Assembly (NCBI GenBank): GCA_013042025.1 | Contig: JABDQY010000075.1 | Coordinates: 1 to 13,243 of the forward strand | DNA: 13,243 nt | From: Bacteroidia bacterium | Lineage (GTDB): Bacteria > Bacteroidota > Bacteroidia > NS11-12g > UBA9320 | Reading direction: 5' to 3' | Shown here: in pieces, positions 6,401 through 13,243 of the stretch | Layout of the letters: each line of letters begins with the position of its first letter | Numbering within the stretch: position 1 is the stretch's first letter | Notes under the pieces: generated by a model | The model's database searches: none | The model's input: only the letters and a program-made list of their open reading frames with translations | What the model was told of the DNA's origin: nothing | Position numbers and translations under genes: made by a program

Positions 6401-8755
6401 ATGCCATTCCTAAAACAAATACTTCTATCTATACTTATCTTTTTTGCTATAGGTTTAAATGCAGAGGTTCTAAATATCTCAGCAACAGATAGTGTTTGGG
6501 TTAAAGTTGTTCTCAGAACGGATAATAATTCAAACGAAACATCTTGGAACTTATTTGATAGATATGACAATCAAATTCTAACCAATGGCAACCTCGTCCA
6601 TGATTCAGTTTATCTTGACTCAGTTTACTTACCTAAAGACAGCTGTTATCTCTTCCAAATAAAAGATGCTAATGCCAATGGAATAAATGCCCCAGGATAT
6701 TTCCAATTATATATTGATGGAACTCTTATTGTCCAGGAAAATGACTTCAATCAACAAGGTGATTATTTTATCAATTGTCAGGAAGGGGAGTCGTGCTTAC
6801 GTCCAAATAATTTAGCGGCAGAAGGCTTTTTCTATGCTGGATTTGAACGGAACTGGTACACTTTTTCTCCAGATAGTTCGGGAATCTATACTTTTTCTAC
6901 TTGTGGATTAGTTGGATGTGATACAAGACTTTGGCTTTACGATAGATGTCCAAATTACCTGTTCGATGGTGCTGAAGGAGCATTGGCGTACAACGATAAT
7001 AAGTGCTTGTTGGAAGCAGAGATTTCTACATACCTTCAGAAAGACAGTTTATACTATATAAGGTTGGAGGATTGGCAGGAGTCATGCAGCGGAGGTATGT
7101 TTTATACAATTACTGCAGCCCCCAATAGAGAGGGATGTTTAGATACATTAGCGTGCAATTACGATCCTCTTGCAAACATTGATAATGGTACATGTGCATA
7201 TTACCCAAGCACTATTTGTTATCCAGATTTAGTGGTAGACCAAACGGAAATGGATACCTCTTTTGTCGTTGATTCAATTGAAGTGTTAGGTGATGATTTG
7301 TGTTTGTTGGAAGAAGGATGTGTTTCTGGATTTGGAATGCGAGATGTAATAAAATTTGGGACACGTATCTATAATCAAGGAGCTACAGATTTTTATCTTG
7401 GAAACCCAAGAGATAATCCGGATGAGTTCTCAAATGAAAACTGTCACGGTCACTTCCATTATGAAGGGTATTCAGACTACTTGTTGTTTGATAAGTATGG
7501 TCTAAAAATTCCAATTGGATTTAAGAATGGATTTTGTTTAATGGATACCGAGTGTGATGTTTCATTGCCTAAATTTAATTGCCAAACACAAGGTGTTTCT
7601 GCATCATGTAATGATCTTTATGATGTAAACACAGAGTGTCAGTGGATTGATATAACGGACTTGCCTAATGGAGAGTATACGCTTGCGAACAGAATTAATC
7701 CTTTAAAAAGACCCGATGCCTTAGGACGAGTTGAAAGTGATTTTGAGAACAATTGGGCTCAAACGTGTATTGAGATTAATAGAACAAACAATGTGCTTTC
7801 TGTTTCAAAATTGATTGATTGCGACCCTTATGTTGATTGCGAAGGAGCTAAATATGGTGATGCAGAATTAGATTGTAATGGGCAGTGCAACGGAACTGCA
7901 ATTTACGGAGATAGTTACAAAGACGAGTCTTTAAATAGCTTAGACCTAGAAAACCTATTGTCTAAATGTTTAGATGAAAATACGATTGCACTTAACTGTT
8001 TAGATTTAAATCGTGATTTTAAAATAAGTTTACAGGATGCTTTCTTGTTGAACAAGTGTTTAGACTACACCGATAGTTTTGAATACAATCATGATCATCC
8101 AGATTGTGTGTTTCCAAAACGAAAGATAGTATCAGAAAAAGAAATTTTCGTTACAATTGATTCTGTTAATTCGGATTCCAACTACCTTATATTAGCGGTA
8201 AACACTTATGGAAATTGGGTTAGTGGAATTCAAGTAAATTTAGAAGGAATTACGGTAAAAAGTGCTGTTTCTTTGGAGTTTGGAATACCGGTGATATACG
8301 ATGAAAACTCAGTACAATTGTATTTAACAACATTGGATAGTTTTCAATCAACTCAGAATTTGGCATTGGTCAAAGTGTACTTCGCTCCAAGGGGTGATAC
8401 CTTGAGAATGAGTAGCATAAATCAGACTATTAATAACAAAGGGGAGCTGCTAAAGTTAGCCACGGGGCTTGAGTATTTTATTTTTGAAAATGTGGGAATT
8501 GAGAAGAAGATAACCACATCTGGATTAATAAAGATATTCCCAAATCCTAGTTCAAATAAGTGTACATTTAAAGTGCACCCATCTCTTAAAAATGCAACAA
8601 TAAAAGTTTCAAATTCTACTGGTCAAACAGTCTTAAATTATCATGGCATTGGCGTACATTTAGTTAATACTTCAGAATTTGAAAACGGAATCTATTTCGT
8701 AGAAGTCTCCAATAAGTCAATTAAAGAAACAACAAAGCTAATAGTTATAAACTAG
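6401..8755 (+). CDS. T9SS-exported lysyl oxidase-domain protein with dockerin-like Ca loops
   Basis: A 784-residue secreted protein with signal peptide at 1-21. Residues about 22-126 form a beta domain (ETSWNLFD, YLFQIKDANANGI), and 246-265 carry the Bacteroidetes surface motif GCLDTLACNYDPLANIDNGT. Residues about 272-462 are a lysyl oxidase domain: DLVVDQ, RIYNQGATDF (322-331), CHGHFHYEGYSDY (348-360), FCLMDTECD (378-386), CQTQGVSASCNDLYD (394-408) and CQWIDITDLPNGEY (413-426). The three copper histidines align to His349, His351 and His353; the lysine tyrosylquinone pair aligns to Lys375 and Tyr407; most domain cysteines are kept. The enzyme oxidatively deaminates amines such as peptidyl lysine. 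Residues 504-515 and 535-546 are two 12-residue dockerin-like calcium loops, followed by a possible cohesin-like beta domain (about 580-690). Residues about 709-784 (LIKIFPNPSSNK) are a T9SS type A sorting domain. The substrate is unknown. Confidence 0.95.
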   Translation: MPFLKQILLSILIFFAIGLNAEVLNISATDSVWVKVVLRTDNNSNETSWNLFDRYDNQILTNGNLVHDSVYLDSVYLPKDSCYLFQIKDANANGINAPGYFQLYIDGTLIVQENDFNQQGDYFINCQEGESCLRPNNLAAEGFFYAGFERNWYTFSPDSSGIYTFSTCGLVGCDTRLWLYDRCPNYLFDGAEGALAYNDNKCLLEAEISTYLQKDSLYYIRLEDWQESCSGGMFYTITAAPNREGCLDTLACNYDPLANIDNGTCAYYPSTICYPDLVVDQTEMDTSFVVDSIEVLGDDLCLLEEGCVSGFGMRDVIKFGTRIYNQGATDFYLGNPRDNPDEFSNENCHGHFHYEGYSDYLLFDKYGLKIPIGFKNGFCLMDTECDVSLPKFNCQTQGVSASCNDLYDVNTECQWIDITDLPNGEYTLANRINPLKRPDALGRVESDFENNWAQTCIEINRTNNVLSVSKLIDCDPYVDCEGAKYGDAELDCNGQCNGTAIYGDSYKDESLNSLDLENLLSKCLDENTIALNCLDLNRDFKISLQDAFLLNKCLDYTDSFEYNHDHPDCVFPKRKIVSEKEIFVTIDSVNSDSNYLILAVNTYGNWVSGIQVNLEGITVKSAVSLEFGIPVIYDENSVQLYLTTLDSFQSTQNLALVKVYFAPRGDTLRMSSINQTINNKGELLKLATGLEYFIFENVGIEKKITTSGLIKIFPNPSSNKCTFKVHPSLKNATIKVSNSTGQTVLNYHGIGVHLVNTSEFENGIYFVEVSNKSIKETTKLIVIN

Positions 8756-8768
8756 AGCTTTTTCTTCT
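8734..8768 (+). terminator. Intrinsic terminator overlapping the lysyl oxidase stop codon
   Basis: AAAGCT (8734-8739) pairs with AGCTTT (8756-8761), and inside it TAGTT (8742-8746) pairs with AACTA (8750-8754) around an ATA loop, leaving a small asymmetric bulge. The stem runs into TTTTTCTTCT (8759-8768). The TAG stop codon (8753-8755) lies inside the hairpin. This makes it likely that the third secreted-protein gene has its own promoter in the 178-base gap that follows. Confidence 0.5.
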
Positions 8769-8862
8769 CAAATTGAGTAAAATCGAGTTTAATATTGGGA
8801 GAATTGCTAGCCAGTATTGGGTATGGTTTCATCCAAGTGCTAGTGCAAAGAGTTGATATTCA

Positions 8863-8921
8863 AAGGTTAGTGTAGATGACAATTATGTGGCATAAAAGTT
8901 GTTACTTTGTTAGCTAACCTT
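8863..8921. promoter_or_regulatory. Inverted repeat and palindrome upstream of the GTG-start adhesin
   Basis: AAGGTTAG (8863-8870) and CTAACCTT (8914-8921) are exact inverted copies 43 bases apart. The right copy overlaps the perfect palindrome GTTAGCTAAC (8909-8918), which ends 15 bases before the proposed GTG start. A near-match to the -7 box, TACTTTG (8903-8909), lies beside the palindrome. These could be operator and promoter, or a leader structure controlling translation. The support is pattern only. Confidence 0.3.
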
Positions 8922-8933
8922 ATTAAGAACGTA

Positions 8934-11900
8934 GTGAAGAGACTAGTACAGCTTTTTGCCTATTTGGCAATTTTTACATTTTTATCTTATTTTAATTTAT
9001 CTGCACAAAATTGTGCATCAGTTGAACTTCCTGATCAAGAAATATGCCCAGGTGGATCTGCAACGCTGAGCCCTATAATCGACCTAACCGGTTATGCCGT
9101 TCAAGCAGTAGATTCTCAAGGAAATGTGGATTATTTATATAGAACCACAGGAGAACCAGATGGAAGTGGATCGTATTTCTGTAAAGGGTCAAGTGGGCCT
9201 TACACAAGAGGGGTTTGGAAGATGCCTTGCAATTTACCATCAGGAACCGAGGTTTGTATTCGAGTTAAAGTAAATTCATCAACTAAAAATGCAAGTTATA
9301 GGATTTATGGTGGTTTAAATTCGATAACCAATCCTTCATCAGCTTCTTATACCCTTCTATCAACTCAAAATCATGGGGGTAATAGTTACCAAGATATATG
9401 CATAACTCTTTCAAGTGCTTACAGATACATTAAGGTTCAAGATCAAGGAGGTTATCCTTTTTATGTTGATGCGATTACGTATACTTTACCTAATAGCTGC
9501 ACACCAAGTTACAGCTGGAATACTGGTGATACAACTCAAACCATTACTGTATCGCCATCAAGCAATACTTCGTATAGTGTTGCAACAACAATCTGCGGAG
9601 TTACTTATAATAGCTCAGCGACAGTAAACATAAAATCTTGTTATCCAATTTCATGTGTTCGAAAGGTATCTAATACGCGAGGTTGTTCAAGTACGCCATA
9701 CATCCTTTGGTTAAAGGATAAAAATAATAATACATACTCTTTAAGTGGAGACAGTACTGATTATCAATGGATTCAGTATTCAAATGGAGATGCACGATTA
9801 ATTGCAACCGATTTATCAGCTAGTGGATTGTCAGGTACGTATGATGTTGACTTACTGTATTCAGGTTATACTACTACGGCTCCTTCGGGAAGCCCAAAAA
9901 ACAGTAGTTGTTTTACCACTGGTAGCACAACTGGTTGGGTGTATTGGACCAATTTAAGTGGAAGTATTTCTTCTTCAACATATGGGACTATTTCCATTTC
10001 TAGAATGGGTCCGGCTATGCAAATGGGGAATAATGCAAACATTACTCAAAGTGGTTTTGGTGCTTCTGGATGGTTAGTAACTTCAGGTGCTGGTGGCCAA
10101 TTTATTGCAGGAGATATCAATATCATGTTGTCTCAGTGTAACATAGTTCCGCCAACAGCTTTATCTTGTTCCGCTGGAAATTATAGTTGGGAAAATACTG
10201 TTACCGTAAATGGGAACAATGTGAGTTCGGCATTAAGATTTATTGATGGCCAGACAACTAGTTTTAAACTTCCAAATCTTCCAACTGCTTTTGGCTCTTC
10301 GGTTAAAATAACTGTTGACGAAGTGGTATCTTGGGACGGATATACAAATAGAATTAATGTTTCACAACCTACGGAGAGATGGAAAATCGTATTTTTCAAA
10401 AACGGATCTATAGCATACCAAACCCCATATACAACTGATGTTCCAGATAATGTTGTTTCAGGTGAATGGATTGGAAGTCTTGGTTCTGCAACCACTTTTG
10501 CAAGTGGTGTAGATAGTATTCTTTTAGTGCATTACGAAGATCCAAACTATGGTACTGGGTCTGCGTCTACTGCAAATTCTGTGGTACCAGTAGGTGTATG
10601 TTTATCGTATGAAACTGCAGGTAATACAATTAAAGGAACCGTTTGGAATGACAACAATAACAATGAAACAATTGATGCTGGAGAAAATGGAAGAGATAAT
10701 GTAACTGTTTGCTTATATAACGATGCAAATGGAAATGGAGTATTGGATGCATCTGAATCTACCGCAATCGATTGTGAAGAAACGGATTCTAATGGAGATT
10801 ATGAATTCAATGTCATCTATAGTGGTGGAACAGAAAATTACATTTTAACTACTCAATCAAGTGATTATCCTTCTGAATTTGAATTTACAACAGATAACAT
10901 TGAAACGGTTACAGTTACTTCAGGCGGAAATACCATTGAAGATAAAGATTTTGGTTACATGGAACCCAACTCAATTAGCGGGAGTTTATTCTTAGACTCA
11001 GATGTTGATGGAAACCTGGATAGTGGTGAGCCACGTGTAAATGGTGTTACGGTATATCTATATGAAGACGCAAACGGTAATGGAGTTATAGATGCTTCAG
11101 AATCTACTCCAATTGATAGTGTTGAGTCTAATACAACTGGAGATTATGATTTTTCAGTTTATTATTCAGGTAGTGGAACGGATTACTATTTAGTGTCTCC
11201 AGATACTTCTGAATTACCATCAGGACATTATTTAACAACCAATGATCCTCTTCCGGCTTCATTTACTTCTAGTGTGCAATCTGATACAGATAACGATTTT
11301 GGTTATAACCTACCAAATACCATCAAAGGACTTGTATTTAACGATGTGAATGGTAACGGTATATTTGATACAGGTGATATCCCTTATCCAGGAGTAACTG
11401 TTTTCTTGTACGACGATGTGAATGACAATGCTGTGCTTGATGCAAGTGAGATGGCACCAATTGATTCAGCAATTACAGATACTTCTGGAGAATATGAATT
11501 CTCTGTTGCTTATACAGGAGGAACAAATAGTTTCATTATGGAATCTGATACTAATACGTATCCTTCAGGAGCATACATTACAACAGCAACTCAAGAGACT
11601 GCTAGTTTTACGTCAGGAGACAACGTAGATGACGATAATGAATTTGCATTTGATGCAATAAATAGAATTACCGGAACCGTGTATAACGATTATAATGCTG
11701 ATGCATCCCAAGATGCAGGTGAGCCAGGAAAATCTGGAATTACAATTGTGTTATATCAAGATCAAAACAGTAATGGAACGTTGGATCCATTTGAATTAGC
11801 AGCACCTTTAGATAGTGCGACTACAAACTCCAATGGAGATTATTCATTTACGGTTGATTATATACCTGGAAATACAGATGTGTTCTTTACTAAATCAATT

Positions 11901-13243
11901 TTAGCAGATTATCCAACACAATCTTCTTTGACTACAGATAACATTGAAGATGCAACCTTTTCTTCTGGCGATAATACAGACCCAGAGAACAATTTTGGAT
12001 ATCAAGAAACAAATACAATCAATGGAACGGTATTCAATGATTTTAATGGTGATGGTGCAGAAGATGCAAATGAACCAGGTGAATCTGGGATTATGGTGTA
12101 CTTGTATGCAGACGCGAATGATAATGGTGTAATTGATGCTTCTGAATCAACACCAATTGATAGTGCTGTTAGTGATGCAAACGGAGAATACCAGTTTGTG
12201 CAACCATATACTGGAGGAACAAATAGTTTCTTAATGGCAACAAATACGGATGATTATCCCAATGGATCTTCACTAACTACTGATAATTTAGAAGCAGCCT
12301 CATTTACTTCTGGAAATAATACAGATGAAAGCAATGATTTTGGATTTAATGAATTCAACACAATAAGTGGTACTGTATTTAATGATTATAACAAAAATCA
12401 GGCTCAAGAAACTGGAGAATCAGGTGAATCTGGAATTACAGTATACTTATACAATGATTTGGACAATGACGGTGTTTTAGATGCTTCGGAATCAACACCT
12501 ATTGATAGTGCTGTTACTGATGGAAATGGAGATTATAGCTTCACTCAAGCGTTTACTGGAGGAACGAATAGCTTTATTGTTAATACAAAAACTTCGGACT
12601 ATCCTTCAGACGCTACACTTACTACAGACAACATTGAAACCGCTAGCTTTACAAGTGGTGGAAACAGCGATCCAGAGAATGACTTTGGATTTAGTGAAAT
12701 AAATAAAATTACAGGAACAGTGTTCTTGGATGGAGATTTAGATGGTGTATTAGACGCTGGAGAAACAAGAAGAAGCGGAGTTGATGTTTATCTTTATGAA
12801 GACTTAAATAACAACGGAACGTTAGATGCTTCAGAATCCACAGCCATAGATAGTGAAGTTACCGATAGCAACGGAGAATACGCTTTCAGTGCAGATTATA
12901 CCGGCGGAACGAATAGTTTTATTGTAAGAACTGATGAAGCAGATTATCCTGCAATGACTTATCTTACAACAGATAATCAAGAAGTAGCATCTTTTAATTC
13001 TGGTAGTAATGTAGATCCTAGTAACGACTTTGGATATAACTTTAATAATGAGATTTCAGGAACTGTATTTGATGATGCTGATGGCGATGGATATAATGAT
13101 GCAGGAGAAATAGGAACTTATAATGTTCTAGTATTACTGTACAACGATGCAAATAATAATGGAGTACTTGATGCAAGTGAAACTTTATTGGATAGCATGC
13201 GAACAGATGCTCAGGGCAATTACACTTTCGATGTGCCTTATAC
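8934..13243 (+). CDS. Large secreted adhesin with SdrD-B-type repeats, 3' end beyond window
   Basis: From GTG 8934 the frame is open to the window edge (1436 codons visible, no stop). GTG is chosen because it gives a textbook signal peptide, MKRLVQLFAYLAIFTFLSYF with SAQ at 23-25. No ATG exists between the upstream TGA (8877) and this peptide. Residues 38-45 (CPGGSATL) and 193-217 (YSWNTGDTTQTITVSP) are the two halves of a typical Bacteroidetes Ig-like domain separated by about 145 residues. That insert ends in YIKVQDQGGYPFYVDAITY, like a carbohydrate-binding beta-sandwich. Residues about 240-410 contain ILWLKDKNNNTYSL, SGTYDVDLLYSGY and PAMQMGNNANITQSGFGASG, a module I cannot name. About 415-560 is another unnamed domain. 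From 566 onward there are eight SdrD-B-type repeats of about 115 residues, the last cut by the edge. A T9SS or gliding-motility tail is expected downstream but not seen. The role is probably surface adhesion. Confidence 0.9.
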   Translation, partial: MKRLVQLFAYLAIFTFLSYFNLSAQNCASVELPDQEICPGGSATLSPIIDLTGYAVQAVDSQGNVDYLYRTTGEPDGSGSYFCKGSSGPYTRGVWKMPCNLPSGTEVCIRVKVNSSTKNASYRIYGGLNSITNPSSASYTLLSTQNHGGNSYQDICITLSSAYRYIKVQDQGGYPFYVDAITYTLPNSCTPSYSWNTGDTTQTITVSPSSNTSYSVATTICGVTYNSSATVNIKSCYPISCVRKVSNTRGCSSTPYILWLKDKNNNTYSLSGDSTDYQWIQYSNGDARLIATDLSASGLSGTYDVDLLYSGYTTTAPSGSPKNSSCFTTGSTTGWVYWTNLSGSISSSTYGTISISRMGPAMQMGNNANITQSGFGASGWLVTSGAGGQFIAGDINIMLSQCNIVPPTALSCSAGNYSWENTVTVNGNNVSSALRFIDGQTTSFKLPNLPTAFGSSVKITVDEVVSWDGYTNRINVSQPTERWKIVFFKNGSIAYQTPYTTDVPDNVVSGEWIGSLGSATTFASGVDSILLVHYEDPNYGTGSASTANSVVPVGVCLSYETAGNTIKGTVWNDNNNNETIDAGENGRDNVTVCLYNDANGNGVLDASESTAIDCEETDSNGDYEFNVIYSGGTENYILTTQSSDYPSEFEFTTDNIETVTVTSGGNTIEDKDFGYMEPNSISGSLFLDSDVDGNLDSGEPRVNGVTVYLYEDANGNGVIDASESTPIDSVESNTTGDYDFSVYYSGSGTDYYLVSPDTSELPSGHYLTTNDPLPASFTSSVQSDTDNDFGYNLPNTIKGLVFNDVNGNGIFDTGDIPYPGVTVFLYDDVNDNAVLDASEMAPIDSAITDTSGEYEFSVAYTGGTNSFIMESDTNTYPSGAYITTATQETASFTSGDNVDDDNEFAFDAINRITGTVYNDYNADASQDAGEPGKSGITIVLYQDQNSNGTLDPFELAAPLDSATTNSNGDYSFTVDYIPGNTDVFFTKSILADYPTQSSLTTDNIEDATFSSGDNTDPENNFGYQETNTINGTVFNDFNGDGAEDANEPGESGIMVYLYADANDNGVIDASESTPIDSAVSDANGEYQFVQPYTGGTNSFLMATNTDDYPNGSSLTTDNLEAASFTSGNNTDESNDFGFNEFNTISGTVFNDYNKNQAQETGESGESGITVYLYNDLDNDGVLDASESTPIDSAVTDGNGDYSFTQAFTGGTNSFIVNTKTSDYPSDATLTTDNIETASFTSGGNSDPENDFGFSEINKITGTVFLDGDLDGVLDAGETRRSGVDVYLYEDLNNNGTLDASESTAIDSEVTDSNGEYAFSADYTGGTNSFIVRTDEADYPAMTYLTTDNQEVASFNSGSNVDPSNDFGYNFNNEISGTVFDDADGDGYNDAGEIGTYNVLVLLYNDANNNGVLDASETLLDSMRTDAQGNYTFDVPY
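10629..13243 (+). repeat. Tandem SdrD-B-like repeats, period about 345 bp (8 units, last incomplete)
   Basis: Units begin at the I-x-G-(T/S/L)-(V/L) strand at 10629, 10974, 11322, 11667, 12018, 12363, 12708 and 13053. Their lengths are 345, 348, 345, 351, 345, 345 and 345 bases, so indels occur only as whole codons. Each unit reads roughly: ISGTVFND start; an acidic turn with GE; a GITVYLYxD strand; an EF-hand-like loop such as DANDNGVIDASE; TPIDSAVTD; NGDYSF; YTGGTNSF; YPS; TTDNIETASFTSG; and closing DPENDFGF. This matches the SdrD/Cna-B-type beta-sandwich with calcium loops seen in staphylococcal Sdr proteins. At DNA level units 5 and 6 share near-identical stretches (around 12136 and 12480), suggesting recent duplication. 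Confidence 0.9.

Noticed and set aside
8793..8821. Direct repeat TATTGGG at 8793-8799 and 8815-8821
   Set aside because: Only seven bases, two copies, no palindromic partner; expected by chance in a gap of this size.
9415..12702. Short plus-strand open frames in other frames inside the adhesin gene
   Set aside because: They lie wholly inside the continuous 8934-13243 frame, are rich in Leu/Gln from shifted repeat codons, and have no independent domains.
10629..13243. CRISPR array or satellite DNA as an explanation of the periodic sequence
   Set aside because: The period is 345 bp, units are translated throughout in one frame, and variation follows protein structure. There are no short identical repeats with unique spacers.
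10629..13243. Intramolecular isopeptide bonds as in Cna-B pilin domains
   Set aside because: The lysine in the first strand and the partner Asn/Glu pattern are not present. Units are very lysine-poor and instead carry EF-hand-like calcium loops, so the SdrD-B type fits better.

Overview
The window comes from an AT-rich member of the Bacteroidetes, most likely a marine or aquatic flavobacterium-like lineage. Three things support this. Two very large exported proteins end in the C-terminal sorting domain of the type IX secretion system (T9SS), which is confined to this phylum. Promoter-like sites fit the Bacteroidetes -7 consensus TAnnTTTG. Shine-Dalgarno sequences are weak or absent. The species cannot be named from the sequence alone.

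The left part (1-1873) is housekeeping. The 5' end of an acyl-CoA carboxylase carboxyltransferase subunit (methylcrotonyl-CoA carboxylase-like) runs leftward off the edge. Divergent from it is the gene for the 4.5S RNA of the signal recognition particle, with a phylum-type promoter in front and a T-run behind its closing stem. Then come a small transaldolase and, 9 bases later and so probably co-transcribed, a GT2 glycosyltransferase of the polyprenyl-phosphate mannose synthase type, which starts on TTG.

The right part (2005-13243) holds three giant secreted proteins in a row, all on the plus strand. The first (1435 aa) has a seven-repeat FG-GAP beta-propeller, an ASPIC/UnbV domain, a long run of aspartate-rich calcium-binding thrombospondin-3-like modules and a T9SS tail. 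The second (784 aa) contains a lysyl oxidase domain with its copper ligands and both cofactor-forming residues (Lys and Tyr) present, followed by a dockerin-like calcium-loop pair and a T9SS tail. A hairpin terminator overlaps its stop codon. The third starts on GTG at 8934 and stays open to the end of the window (at least 1436 aa). It has a signal peptide, an Ig-like domain that appears split by an inserted domain, two unnamed domains, and then SdrD-B-type repeats with a period of about 345 bp.

Taken together, the right part looks like a cell-surface or extracellular-matrix locus. Its domain types (CRTAC1/ASPIC-like, thrombospondin-3-like, lysyl oxidase, Ca-binding B repeats) recall animal extracellular matrix. 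The most noteworthy item is the apparently catalytically complete bacterial lysyl oxidase predicted to be exported by T9SS. That the three proteins act together is inference from adjacency. No CRISPR array, insertion sequence, tRNA, rRNA or phage gene was seen.
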